A stretch of 64,000 nucleotides of DNA, taken from contig NW_020312590.1 in NCBI RefSeq assembly GCF_002999335.1, forward strand, positions 310,001-374,000. The letters are read 5' to 3'. Below the pieces are notes generated by a model. It was not told the DNA's origin. It saw only the letters and a list, made by a program, of their open reading frames with translations, and did no database searches. How positions within the stretch are numbered: the first letter of the stretch is position 1; every line of letters starts with the position of its first letter. Made by a program: the position numbers and the translations under genes. Below, in pieces: positions 20,653-34,700 of the stretch. Source of the stretch: Cyclospora cayetanensis (taxonomy: Eukaryota; Apicomplexa; Conoidasida; Eucoccidiorida; Eimeriidae).

Positions 20653-23556
20653 GCTATTCAGTGTGAAAGCGTGCGGCGCTAGCTTCTCCAAAGCAACATG
20701 ATACCACGTTTTGGGGCTCTATCAAACCCTATATCATGCGCTTTCTGGCGACTACAGTTGAATCAATGTTGTCTGCTCTGAAATCCTTCTTTCTGAAAAT
20801 TTGTTTCCCCGCTACATACTCAATTTTCGTCCTATCAGAGGTCTAGACTGGTGAGAAACCTGAGATTATCATGTGAATGCCTTTGCTCCTCAGATTCGCT
20901 TCATTCCCCAACATCCGCCCAGAGACGTCAGATGACTTCATGGCCCGTCTCAATGGAGGGTGGCTCGGGGTTCTCTCAAGGGAATCAAGGGAGGGTGAAT
21001 TTGATGGGGCGAAGCGCAGTCACCCTAGCAAGCCTCAAGGCCGTGGGGCAGAAGTAGGGGTGCGCCCTTAGGAAGCAACGCAAACTTTGTGACCCTGTGA
21101 AACGTATTCACTTCCAGACGTGGAATAGAGGCGGGCCGTATTTTTGTTCGTGAACATGGGGGGAAGGTAGATGATGTCTTATAGAGGTAGGGCATTCTGC
21201 TCATCTGAAGTCAGTCAGGGCTCCTCTCTGTCACATTCAGGCAGCCAGCAAGTGAAAAAGGCACCAGTATGGCATTTTTCAGGCAACGCTGATAGAAAAA
21301 GAGCACGCCATCCAACGCGTTAGCTGGAAAGTATAGCTCAGTCAATAACAGTGCCCCCTTGATAACTTCTGAAACAGTCCCCTCGTCTCTCACCTCTGGT
21401 TGACACATTTCTTTCAAGATGCTTCATGCAAGGCAAGCGGTGGGGCTCGCATGGGCATGAGCTCTCATAATGTACTTCATCATTTCAGGATACCGCATAT
21501 ATTCTATCTTTCGTTTGTCGGCTACTGAGGTACCGCCCAATCAGTGGTTCTCCCCAGGCAACATTCCCCTGAAATACTGATTAAAAGGTTGTTCCACTAC
21601 AACGCGGCCTTTCTGCACCAAAGCCTCCCCGTCTTCCGTATGCATTCTGGTGCTACTGTTGTTGTGTGGAGCTTGTTTAGCTAACGAAAAAAATTGTTGC
21701 CAGGCCAAACCTCGTAGATCGACAGGGCGGCGTGCGGGTGAGTGCACTCATTGTAGCGATGTGTGCAGCCAGGGAGCTTTGTAGGCATGAAGGAACAACC
21801 GTGAAAATGGTTTAAACGAGTAATGCCGACGAATCAATATACTGCCCATTTCACTTATAGCACCAGCTCTGCCACGGCTCAGGAAACAGTTTAATTTTTC
21901 TTAGTCAATATCCAGAGGCTTTGCAGATTTACCGGGGGTATCGTTACAAATAGGGATATCTAGTTTGATAGTGCATTCTGGCGGGTGGTTGTGACCGCGA
22001 ACCACCTGGAGGCAGCTCAGCAGACAGAGCGCACCAATCGCACTCTCCTGCAGTAGCTGCGACCCTAAGCCTACAACAATCCAATTGCATGGCTTGATTT
22101 CTTCCTTGTGCTCAGTCGGTTTGTACTGCCCCAGCACTCTCGTCTACCCGTAGCTCTTCCCCATCTTTTTGAAGCTAAGTCGCTTCTTTCCCATCCTGGA
22201 TTGGGCCTGGTTGTCAACGGTCTACCGCCTCCCTTATCAACGGCGGGATTGAATGAACGGCTGGTCCGTGCACGCAAACGTAGGAGGACATATCGAACTA
22301 TACAAGCTTAGAGTAATAAAAATCAGTGGTTTGTCGTGCTTTTCAAGCCTGGAAATCGGTCCTGGTGGCTCAGCAGGTTCTACGAGATGCACCAGACGGT
22401 TATCAAAAACACATGCTTGCGACCAGGCGGCTATAACCGTTTGCAGCTCTCTTGTGAACCAATGCTTTCTCGTTCTACCGATTTTCCCCCCAAAGTTGGA
22501 AGCGCCAGATAAGTATCAATTCTGGCTTCATACAAACGTTTGAAAGTTGCCTGAGTTTTCAGAGGCTTTTGCCGAGCAGGCTAGTAATCCGTGTGGAGGC
22601 GAAAGACCCACAGAACGACGTAGAAGCGCTGCCCTCCAGGCCTATTGAACGCTTAGGCTGCACTAGGTGAGAGGCTCTCTTAAAATGAGCTGAGCAACTT
22701 AGATGAATGATCAGTTGCAGGTTTCATTGGGTGCGGAAGGATTTTGGGCTATGCTTGGTATGCATAGTTGGTAGCCATGCGTAGTGTTCCTCACGTTCCT
22801 TAGTATTCTCCTTCCACAGCGCAAGCTGCGGCTGAAACAGCCGGCGGTGACCCATGGTTATCGCTCCAAAAGTGCCGATAACTATTGCAGAGGCGTGATG
22901 TACACGGATATGTATGCGCATGCACTCGCAGGAGTGATACTCCTAGATTCTTCCTCAAGGCTCTTTTGGGGCAATGGTTTCGACTGCGCTGCATGCGCCG
23001 TGTGTTTTTCATGCACCTGCTGCTTTCTGAAGAGTGGTTATGCTGTCTATCTTGATATCCTTGAAACATTGTACGTACCTTCTGTTTTCGCGAAGCAGAA
23101 GGTTCACATATTTCACTGATCTGACAACAGCAAGCCCTTGCGCTGCCGCAATGGTGTTCATTCGGCCCCCAACTCGTTGTTGGCCAGTTCATGTGACGTT
23201 TTTGCCGTCAAGTTCACCTTAGCAGCCGATGTACGAATTTGCTTTTCCGTCTGCACAGTTTTCGCATATCTTTGTCTTGGAGTGGCGAAAGAGTGGGAAC
23301 TGTCCCATTGTCCTGCATGCAGCTGATCTCGACGCAGGTGTATGGAACATGAAGGCGCCCTTCTGAAAAGAGGAGGACGCTGTAGCGGGCAAAGGTACAC
23401 ATAAACACCTATTAGACCAATTATATTAACCTCAGACTCAACCAGCGATCAGTTACTTGGTTTCTGTGTTCGTATATTGATTGTTGCAGTATACTGTTAG
23501 CTCAATAAATGCACGCAACGGTTTGTGCATGTCTGCTTGGTGCCATGTGCGGCTAC
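20653..23556. other. Gene-poor region
   Basis: About 2.9 kb without a gene I can support. The ORFs are 60-130 codons, scattered over both strands, overlapping and without motifs. A 78-codon minus frame (21901-22137) and a 111-codon plus frame (22784-23119) are the longest uninterrupted candidates but show no family resemblance or convincing splice partners. The region is less GC-rich than the neighbouring coding exons. Confidence 0.4.
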
Positions 23557-23943
23557 CTACACGACAAGTGGCAAATGCTGCATGGATGTCCGCTAGGTGC
23601 GATGTGCAATCCACCGCGAATGCTTGGAGTGTAGGTAGGTGCAGCAGCACGAATCCTAGCTGTTTGTTTTCCCCTATATCTCTAAAATACTTATGGGAGC
23701 GGGCAGGGGAAGGCAGGAATCCTACAAGGGCAGTACTCTACGAATTCCTCGTAAGTTTGTGTTGAACCTAGTGTTCTGTATCTCCATGTGCAAATCGTTA
23801 ATCATGGGTTGCAGTCCCCATATGAGGGGAATGGTTAAGTTAGGTTGCGCAATGCTGCGTCCGCTAAGCACTCCAAGCATTCACGGCGAATCGCACATCG
23901 CACCTAGCGGACACCCATGCAACATTTGCGCCTTCTTGTGTAG
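23557..23943. repeat. Inverted repeat, 75-nt arms, 237-nt spacer
   Basis: Arm 1 is 23557..23631 and arm 2 is 23869..23943. The reverse complement of arm 2 matches arm 1 at 65 of 75 positions, with a perfectly matched 21-nt core (23587-23607) containing CCGCTAGGTGCGATGTGC. A weaker direct copy of the same unit precedes arm 1 at about 23528-23553, offset by 56 nt. The spacer has no transposase ORF. It may be a short non-autonomous element, a foldback repeat, or the source of a hairpin RNA. Confidence 0.75.
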
Positions 23944-25723
23944 GGAGAAGCGCTCTGAAGGAGAGTAGATGGTACAAGCGGACAGATAAGCTAGTTGATT
24001 GCTTACTAAATCTTTTCTGTATATCAAGTGTAGTAGGGCGTTCATAACTGTAACTTTGCTTGCAGCACTTCCTCTTTCGCACCTTGCCGTGTTTCGCGAC
24101 GCCATAGTTGGGCACACGCGCTTACGGTACAATGACATGTCACATGCTTTACACAGACCCTGCACTCTACCCAGCTCTATTCAAAAGCTTCACGTTAGCC
24201 CGATGGCAAACAAAGTTTTGCCAATCTTGACATGGACGATAGTAGGCGCAGCTTGCTGAGTTCCTTGTACACCACGTGCAACTTGGGTGTCTCCAACCCA
24301 TGGATGGACCTGCATATATCCGAGACCACAATGCTCTTTGGCTACTAGTCCTTCGGGATAGCACGTAGTGTAGCCTGCATAGCTTGCATACTATTTATGG
24401 CCAGTTTATCCAGACATGTAGGCGAATTTCACTGTTCAGCAAGAGCCAATCTAGGACAACGGTACACCTAGTAAGCGATGAAGTTATTTTCCGCACAATA
24501 TGCTCTAAGATCATTTGTATTAGCTCTTAGCTCTGCCTGAATGGGCATCTTGAAAACCAAAGGAGTCTCGATCCTTTAAGCCCCGCGATGGGCCCTTCCG
24601 TGTGAACAACCGATGAAGAGGGACGCTCGAGAGCCCGGTTTAGCTGCAACATCTCAAGTTAAAGCAATGACTGCAACAGTACATTGAATACAATGATTTT
24701 AGTTTTGTCTAATGCTAAAATACGACACAAAACTTTCAATTTACCTCCCGCGTTACACCCTGCTGGGGGCCCCCTTCACAGAGCAGTCAAGGGCCATCCA
24801 ACGACAGCTGTTCAACGCACTGTAAGGCGACCAAACCCGGAACAAGAAGCGATATAGCCTTGGTTAAATCATTCGTTCAAGAGGTAGCACATATCACTAA
24901 GTGTGCAATTCCTTCGAGGCCTTTCGCTGTTAACCAATGACTGCACGCTTTGACGCGGTCCCGGGACCAGATCACCTCATCCTTTGCGAGTTGACTGGAA
25001 GCAAAGGAAACCTGGACCCTTTAGGCGCTTACATCACTTACGGCGTGCAAGGAAAGCACTACTTTAACGAGGAGTCGTAAAGTTTTGGGAAAAGCTGCTA
25101 GCCTGGCATTTCCGAGCTTGAAATTCCATCTATCTTTCGCCTGGAGAACATCGAAAAGTCCCTCATTGCTTCACCGAACTGCAGACCTACCTTCACTGTG
25201 GCTGCTTTTCTTGAGCCACGGGAGACAACTGGAAGCAAGAAGACTGCCTCAGCATTCCCTGATCGAGGGCCTTGTCACATTGCTTACCCAGTGAGATGAA
25301 CCTCACACACCTGTAAAAGCCGAAACAAGGTGCTGGCTAGGACCCCTTCAGGAAAAAGGGGGCGCTGCAGGCAGCTAGAATCCGCATGATGGTCCCCGCA
25401 TGAACATTGAATTGCCACATCGATTCGTTTGGCCCTTGGAAGGCCACACAGATGGGGGCGTGCGACGGGATTACATATGGCTGTTTACGACAGTTTGACA
25501 CACGTTTGTTGCCCTAGGTAGGAAAGGCAACGGACAGATCCTCTTCACGAGTCTCCTGACTGTTGCCGCCAATCTCCTCTCCAGGTGGGCGACTGGATCA
25601 GCCCGTTCAACAAGCGATAACAGTCCGGCAATCGAGAATATGTAGTCTCCGCTGAACAGCATCATATCTCAGTATAAGGGTTTTGTCGTCAAGAGCTCTG
25701 CTGCTGCGGGAGCCTGTGGAGCG
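23944..25723. promoter_or_regulatory. Gene-poor region upstream of the myosin gene
   Basis: About 1.8 kb with only short ORFs (longest 94 codons on the minus strand at 23881-24165, which overlaps the inverted repeat arm, and 69 codons on the plus strand at 25085-25294). The promoter of the myosin gene should be in the last part. A hidden 5' exon or small RNA gene cannot be excluded. Confidence 0.35.
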
Positions 25724-28700
25724 ATGGCACAGCAATTCTGGGTTCCGCACCCCACCGAGGTGTGGGGGGTGGCGATAGAGGCCTCAGGCGGCAGCTACAA
25801 ACTCTGGAAGGTTTTCGACTCAGCAACAGATCCAAACAACCTTACTTTTACTGTTGATCCAAAAAACAAATCCCGAATCAATCCGATCGTAGACCCTAAA
25901 GGACTTCAAGGCACGTTACACATCACTATCCGCAAGCGGAGTTTCAACAGAGCACCATGAAGAAAGGGGGAGTTGTTACGCCTTCTGCTTCCTGCCTGCA
26001 GTAAGGTAGTGCATCTAGAAATATTGAGTCTGTGGGGCTAAGACTACAGCCGTCGTAGGGCGGGTTGCAGGAAACTGTTGCGACTATATGCACTGGTTCA
26101 AAAAGTAGTTGTGGGTCTTGCAGGCAAAGAGAATATTTGCGACCTTTCGGACGTATCAGAAGCGTCTCTGCTGCAGACGCTTCGACAGCGGTATAAGGAG
26201 TGTCAGATATACACCAATGTTGGGCGCATCGTGCTGTCTCTGAATCCATTTGAATATCTCCCCCTCTATGGAGAGTCAATCATCTCTCAATACTTTCTCT
26301 CGGATGACCCGTACAGCCTGCAGCCACACGTCTATCAAGTGTCCGCTGCTGCTTTACAAAATCTAAGGGAGGAAGGGAAGCCCCAGGCAGCGCTAATAAC
26401 AGGCGAATCAGGCACGTGCCCTAGGATGTTCTGACCATCTAAAGCTGCATATCCTATTCGGTCCAGCACCTGGCAGATCTACTGCTCATGTAGTGAGATG
26501 GCTGTGCTCTGGTCTCTAAATAAGCTTCTGCTCTTAGGGAGAAGCCCCCAGCCAAAAGTATGCCCCTTTGCTTTGACACTTTTTGCAGGAGCTGGGAAAA
26601 CAGAGACCACAAAGCTCATTTTGCAGTTCCTGGCTGTTGCGGGAGGCAGTGAAGGAAGTGCTGGGGTAAACGCAGAGACCGGATCCATACAGCAAAGAGT
26701 CTTGGAGGCAAACCCTGTGCTAGAAGCTTTTGGAAATGCCAGCACCAGCAGAAACCCGAACAGCAGCAGATTTGGCAAATGGATCGAAGTCATTTTCAAC
26801 GATAAATACAGCGTTGTTGGTTAGTATAAGAACTAGGAACAGAATGACTTCACGGGCCTTTGAACTACCATCAATCCTGTCTGCCTACACGCCTTTGCTG
26901 AGTCTCCGTTGTTCCTCATTATATTCATTTATGCTTTCTTTCAAAGTTTAAATCACAGTGTTGCAAAAAGAAAGGGATAGTCTGCCATTTCCAGTGCCCT
27001 CACAACCTTTGTGTAGCTGGTCGCGGTCTGCTTTTCTGTCAGGGGCCTCGGCACTGCGTCAGCCTAAGCTTTCAATTTTTTTTATCATTCTGCAGGTGCC
27101 CGCGTGACTTCGTACTTGTTGGAGGTACCCCGAGTAGTTGGTCACACTGAAGGCGAGAGGTGTTACCACGTGTTTTACCAGATCTTAGAAGGGCTGAAAG
27201 ACAGTCTTAAGGGACTGCAAGGACAGTATCAGCTTGGAACAGACCCAACGGCGTTCAGCTATTTAGAGCCATATATTCCGAGCAAGACGAGTATGCATAC
27301 AGTATATCAACAGCTATACTTTAGAGTGCATTGTTTTCCGTTTGCTATGTTAATTTTTCGATACTTGAATCATATACCGGTCCATTAAATGCTCTCTAGA
27401 GGCTTTTCTTCCCATATCACCGATATCGCACCTCCAGAAAATACCTATATTACATCACTTAGAGCCGTATTTTTTCCATTGTTCTCTTAGTTCCTCCCTT
27501 CGTGTATGCACTGAATCCTTTTTGCTGCCTTTATTTGAACAGTTAAGGACTCAGAAGCCTTAGAGGAGCTGAAGCACGCACTTCAAACTTTGGGGTTCAG
27601 CGCTTCGCAACAGAACAACCTCTTCTCCATCGTTGCCGCGATATTGCACCTAGGGAATGTGAAATTCATCGCACACGGGGTGTGGCTAGCAACGACAGTG
27701 CTCCAGGCGCCATTAGACGACTGGCTGGGGCTTTTACCTTAATGTGCACCTGGACTGCGTAGGCTGGGCTTAGGTTCACACCGAGATCGTTTTTTCTACA
27801 CATTGTTTGAACTCGTGGCTGACTAAGTTGGATTTAAAAGTATGGTGCCTGCCTCATTATTCTTTATGCCTTGAGTAGTACTGCGACTTGGATTTGTGGC
27901 TAAGGATTCACAGCATTAGTGTTCCGTGTATTGCAGGCTGGCGGTGGAGAAGGCAGTGCGCCAGACCCAAGTACAAAAACTCACATATCGAGTTCATCTT
28001 CTCTTTTGGGCGTTTCAGAAGAGGTAATTTCTGTGAAGTAGGACCCACAAGACTCTCTAGCGATGCGAATTAAGAAAACATGCCAAGAAGGATCTGTGTT
28101 CTCGTCGCTTCGACGTGCAATTAGAAGCAACTAGCCTTTTTATCGGAACAGAGGCTTTGTGATATAGAATCAGCAACATTTTTCGTGAAGCAAAGGTAGC
28201 GTCTTGAGGTGGTTCCTTTCGAGTACTGCACTTCAATCTATAAAAACGGCTACATGCTTATTTGCAGGTGTTCATCCCCTGTTTTTTCTCATACTACATC
28301 AAATCTGTGGTTTTAAGACTACAGGCTCTGTGGTATGGTGCTTGTCGTGCTGTTACAGGGTCTGGTGAATCTCTTCATTTACCGCTCCCTGAAAACGGGA
28401 AATGAAGTAATAAGAATGGTGCTGAGTCCGGAGAAAGCTCAGGCTGCGCGCGATGGCATTGCCCAGCTTGTCTACAGCTGTCTTTTCTCGTGGCTTATTG
28501 CCAGAGTAAATGAAAGTCTGCAGCCAGCACAAGAAACGCTGGTGAGTCGCCTATGAGGTTGGCTAGGCTGAACGGGCACACCTCCTTCGAGTTCTGAGTT
28601 TTTAGTTAACTGCAAGAACGGATGAACAGGAAGTGGTAGATAACCGGAAAACACCCTTTGCAACACATTCTTGGGAGTTGGATGGATTAATAATATGACG

Positions 28701-31700
28701 AGCGGCGCAGACGCCTCACAAGTACAACATATCTCAAAGTCAGCAATAGTGGGCAGAGTCTTATGCATAAAGTTGCCTCAGGAACATTACTTTTTTCTAC
28801 ACGAGAAATGTGACTCTAAAAAGGCAAAAGATGAAACTTCTGATGAAAGAAAAAAATTCGTTATCGAACTTTTTCTCATGGCCAGTGATAATCCCTTTGC
28901 TCATTTATGGCCACATCTTACTTATTTTGTGAGCATGTTACGATTGGACTTGTGCTATCCTTCCTTGTTCCTTTACACATCAACATGCGCCTTACACAGA
29001 GCAACAAAGGGAACATTGTTGGCATTTTGGATATTGCGGGCTTCGAGAGCTTCAAAACGAACGGCTTCGAGCAGCTCTGTATAAATCTAAGCAACGAGAA
29101 ATTGCAGCATCACTTCAACCAGGATATTTTCTTGAATGAAATGGAAGATTACCAGAAAGATGGGCTCAAGGACCTTAAAATTGATTTCGTTGACAATGAA
29201 GATATTCTCGACCTAATCGAAGGGAAAGGAGGTGGGGAAGGCACTTGGCTGCCTTGAAAGCCCACCGTACTTTTACTCTGTGAACTGCACATTATCAAAA
29301 CTTTTCTTTCCTTGGGAAGCCTGACTTCCTTCTATGTTCGACTTTTGAAATTACATTATTCCGTTAAAGTTTTTACCAATTTTTATGCCTGTCTCAATTT
29401 TTAATTTCCTCTTATCCAATCCCTAAGTGCGGAGTCTTCTTATTCTCCACCTTATGCCTTTAGGAATTTTTGCGGTTTTGGACGAAGAGTTGTTTGTGCC
29501 CAAGGGTTCGGAGCAAGGATTCGTGGCGAAACTAGCAAAGAACCGGGCGAGCGACAAGCGCCTAATTCCCAGCAAGTAAACTTAAAAGCATCAGCAACCA
29601 CCGATTGACACGTGCTCGGCAAAAACTGAGAATTTTGTGTTCGCTTGACTATGCAATATACCCTGAGTACATTTCTCCGAGCAGCAGGATTGCACTTAAG
29701 GGGTGCCGATGAAATAGTATTTCAGGAAGCCAAGCAGGTTCATAGTCGCTTATAGGCTAGTTTTATCAAAGCCATGCCTGAATCGATATTTTTACAAGCT
29801 AAAAGCTGTGAACACTTCAATTGTGTCTCGTTAGGGCTTCAGGAGCGCTAGCATTTAGTGTGAATCATTATGCTGGGACGGTAACGTACAACGCGGGGTG
29901 TTGGCTTCAAAAGAACCAGAGCGCGCTTCCTGCAGAAGCAGTACAGCTGCTGCAGGCTTCTTACAATGAGATAATGGCACAAGCTGTTGGACTTGTGAGT
30001 GCGAACAATGCAAGCCAAGCAGGTGGAAAGGGAAAGAGCAGAAGTACTGTAGGTATGCCATTATCAGGAAAGAAACATATACCTGAAAAATGTCTGCGTG
30101 AAGAATTACAGCACACGTAATCTGCATTCCTGGACTGGTGGGAGTGTTTTCTGCATCAGTTGTTCGTACAAGCGGTGTTCTAGGCCGTACTGAGCGAGAA
30201 TTGTTGATTTCTCTCCTTTTGCTATGTGCGCTGTAGCTCTTGAATTCAAGCGCCAGCTAAAGGATTTGATGGGGCGCATTGAGACGACCACTACACATTA
30301 CGTCAGATGCATAAAACCTAACAAGCAACACCTGCCCCTTAATGTTTGTTCAGAGGATATTCTCAACCAGCTTATTTGCTCAGGTGATCTATTGATATTT
30401 TTAAGTGTGAAAATATGTTCTATTTTACCGGTCGTTTCTTCCTCCATACTTTTTCTCCTTGATGCACCAATAGTTATTGCATCCTTTGAATATGACAGCA
30501 GAAATGCACAACAACGCTCTAGTATTCCACCCCTTGCAGTGCCCGCTCCACGCTTAACTTTTTATCTGCACCCAATATACATCGATGGTGCTTTTCACTG
30601 AGAGATTATGCTACTAGCGCGATACGTGGTAGCGAGGACTGACACTTCCCTGTCGTTACACAGTTTGCTCTGGCCCTGCGCCGATGCAACAATTGAGCTC
30701 TATGCGACTCATTATTGGCAGGGATGTCTGTTGTCCTGCATTCTATCAGGTGTCATGGAGGCGGTACGCATAAGAAAGGCGGGATTCGCGCTGCGGTTGC
30801 CACATTCGGAATTCGTCTCACGTTACGGAGTGCTGATGGGCAGGCAGGCAAAGACTCTTAAGAATATGCAGCCCAAGCAAGCTGCAGAGGCGCTGGTGAG
30901 CCATCGTAGGCATTCGTATCTCTTTTGCATGGTCAGGGTTCAGTTTGCTCTGCAGTTTGCACCAGAAACCCACACACGGTCAAATTAACCCAATTCATTT
31001 TTTGGCGGCCCGTCATCAGATAGTAGCAGGAAGCACACTGGTCTTTCTGCCTCGCTGTTTACGCTCAGCTTAACTACATCAAGAGCTCCATGGGGCTGAC
31101 GAGCGACAGTTGTTTGGCTGGCAATTCAAAAGTTTTCTGCAAAGACACAGTGCAGGAGGCACTCGAGTCTAACCGGTGACAGCTCCTGTTTCTTGCACTC
31201 TTATAAAAAATTCGAAAAAATCAATTCCTTGTCTAGCTGTTTAATGTTTACACTTTTGAACGGACGGAAGTACCTACAGAATTCGTCGTTTTCAGCCAGT
31301 CACAGCTTATTAAAAGTAGCGACTTATTTACTTTCGGGGACCTTGGTGTTCTATGCTAGGCTTTTAATTTGGTATTTCAATGGGCATATTTGTGTTCACT
31401 CACGTGATCCTGTATGCTGCAGGCGAATTTGTTTGGCTTCTCCGGCCATTTTGATCCAATGTCATGTCAGAGGTTTCCTTGCGCGTCGACGGGTGGTGGC
31501 TGTGCTGAACCTCAGCCGGCAGTTGCGGCCATTTGGTGAGGCCCTTGGGATTGCCAAACAGCAGGGCGGGTCATTTCTGTCGCCTTCCGCTGTCTTCCCC
31601 GATGCACCCGATGCGCTACGGCTTAAACAGAAGTGAGGATAATGAAATGACCCAGCTTTGCAGCAAGCACCGTTGGTGGCAGGCTACGGATATTCCCCAA

Positions 31701-34700
31701 CTGACCAGAAACTCGCATTGTGCTAAGCCGCTTTGTTTTCCCCATTCGATGTTCTTGTGTGGGTGCTTCTGCCCCTCTTTGGTTTTCCTGTTTGCTTTTT
31801 TCTCTAGATGTCGCTGCGTGGCCATGTATAGTTGCCTCTATGTTTTGGCTTTTACGGATTCCAAACTATGGGTTTGCCACAGAGCAGCCGAGCTTCTCTC
31901 TCTCGTGACACAATGTGAATCTCTTGGTTCGTCCTTGGAACCACCGGCATTAGCTACAGCCAAGCGGGCTTTGAACAAAATGACCGTCGAGGCATCCCTG
32001 ACGCTGTGAGGCCCTCAGAGAAGACGATCAAAAGTCTTCGTTGTCATGCGCAGATTGCGAAACAGTCATGGGTCACACATGCGCATCAATATAAGCTTGA
32101 TAGCTGTCTGTGCTGCTCCAGAGCTTATAAAGAAGCATCATGCCCGCGACTCTTACCCTTGGGTGCTTCGTCTTTTTCCCACAGAACACATCCCGACTGA
32201 GCAGCCAATGGTATTTGCGTTATTTGCTCTCCACATTCGTGTATTCGATAGCAGCACAGTTTCGTCGGGGCTCCTTATTGTTTGTTCGCGCTGCTTTTGG
32301 GCTCGGCTCGCAGGAAACTGGAATCGGAGCTCCAAAGCCTCGTAGAGGACACTAGCCCGCTGGGCGAGCTGCTCATTCAGACACAGGCCAAGGGCATCAA
32401 TAACACAACTGTAGAATACGTGCGACGCCCAACTTGGTGTCCCTTATCTCCTTCTTGTCATGTTAAATCTTTTCTCAGTCATCCAAAACAATGCCCAGTC
32501 ATGCGTGGAGACCGCCGCAGTTACCGTCCTTTTTTCACTGGCCATTTGCCTTCCAAGGACTGTTGCTGTTTATATTGTGCTTTTTTACTGTCTGTCCAAA
32601 TTCTGCTGCAGGCGGAACAGGTCTTCAGCCGCATACAGGCTGAACAGGAGCTGCTGACCGCGCTGGCGCCCGCCATGGAGAGCCGCGACGTTGCATCATT
32701 GAGTCAGCTTGTATCTAAAGCGGAGCAGCTAAAGGTACGCACAAGCAGCAGTCTCATAGCGGTTCCTGTGTGAATATCCCCCCGTAGAACCCCTAGAGAG
32801 TTTTTGCCTTCTCACATTTCCTTTATTCTGCACTTTCTCCATTCTGCACCGTGTCTTCTCCCAAGCCTTACCCCACCAGTTTGTCAGCTAGCAAGCAGCT
32901 CAGTAAGTATCCACACTGGCACTCCTGCATCTTCAGAGATCTCTCCGCTTCCGCCATTGCTGCGTCAACTCTTTGTGCACAGAGCCAAGAGGCACTGCGC
33001 GTTAGCGGGCTTAGCGAGTTAGTAGACTGCGCAGTCCAGTTCCTTGCTGCACTCGCTTCAGACAGTGAGAAGGGCCGCGCCCCAAGCCTCTCGACAGTAG
33101 AAGTGGAGGCATTTTTGACTAAGATTAGCGATAAGCAAAAACTGCAAACAGCCCGAAGTGCGCAGAGAGAAATTTTGAAACAGGTAAAACCTCAAATATC
33201 AAGCCACAGCGGCGAGGAGTTACTGCCTTGTGGGACGCCTCCAACCACCCCAAGTAGAGTTCCTCTCAATTGTTATCCTAAACCAACGTAGACTTCTACT
33301 TACGCGACACACAGCTACATACCCAAGAGGAAGGCAGAGGGAGCAGAGGCATGCTGCTACTTCTTTCGTTTTTCCTCTCCTTTGACAGGCTTGGATGTTT
33401 GCTTCATTGTGTAAGCTGCTGTTTACTGCCATCAGACTGTGGAGAGCTGTGCCCCGTTGGACGCGCGAATACGAACTTCAAGGATGCGCTCACTGATGCA
33501 AGGTAGAGAGTCCGTCAGTGAAAAAGGTACGATTGTTGTGCCATGTATAAACTCGCTTTCACCTACTTATCTTCGACGCGGTTTTTACCTCTGTCTCTAG
33601 TTCTTGAGTTCACAAGGCTTACAAGATGTGCAGCCAAGACGTACGCGGTTTAGTCAGCTCCAAAGTGCCACATGAACTGCTTTCCTGATTCCGTTGCGCC
33701 TACTATCGCACCTGCATGAGTACTGTTCACACTTCTGTGCAGACAAGGCATCCAAGCCAGTTCGCGTTCGCCCTTGTTTTGAATCTTTAGCTACCTCCGA
33801 GTGGACGGAAAGCGAGAGCGAAGAGGAAACTGAGTATCTTCAATTCCTTTTAGGTACGCGAATCAATCATTTGTAACAAGACTCCTCGTCTTCCTGTATT
33901 TTGATGGTTCATTGAAGTTTAGCTGTATGCTTAATGCCTTGTCTGCACCTGACATCTAATACATGTTGTCTCTTACGCATTTCTTTCTGCCCATTCTTTC
34001 CACCTTGCTCACACTTGCACAAGGGGACAGACAAGCGGAAGCGGGAGTAACTGGACAAGAAGTTTGGCCACAGGCTGTTTACGCAAAAAAGTTCTTGGAG
34101 GAATTGACGCAGGCCTCGGCACAATGCGATGCGGAGGCACTACAATTTCTCTTATCCAGGTAAATAGCCGTACAGCAGTGATTCTTTGTAGGTGACGCCG
34201 TCGCCAACTGTTGCAGAGAAAAGAGGGAGGACAAGGAGGGCACCAGAGTCACTGTAGCATAAAAGATTTGCAAATAGGGGAAAGTCGTGCGGGTTGTGTA
34301 CAGAAATCACAGCCACGGTGGAAAATTACCGGGGGTTACAGACCTTGTCCCTCAAAACATGCTGTTGCGCTGGACTCCCTCCATTGGGAGGAGAAGAAAG
34401 AGGCAGTAATTCCGGATCTGCTTCCTATTTACACTCCGTCTCCACTTTCCATGTGTGTTTGTGGTGTATCTGCAAAGAGCAAGCGAGGCTGGCATATCTC
34501 CTGGTCAACGAGAGGTGCTGATAGCTCACCAACAGTTAAGAAATTTCTCAGATCCCCAGTGGCTTGAGTGCGAGCTGAAGGAGTGTGTCATCCTTCTTTC
34601 ATGGGGAACCATTTCCCGAGGCGACATCACCCGTTTAACCAACCTCATAGAGCTAGCAAAAACAACTCCAGGAGTTAAGCAGGAGGCTCTGTTGTCTGCT

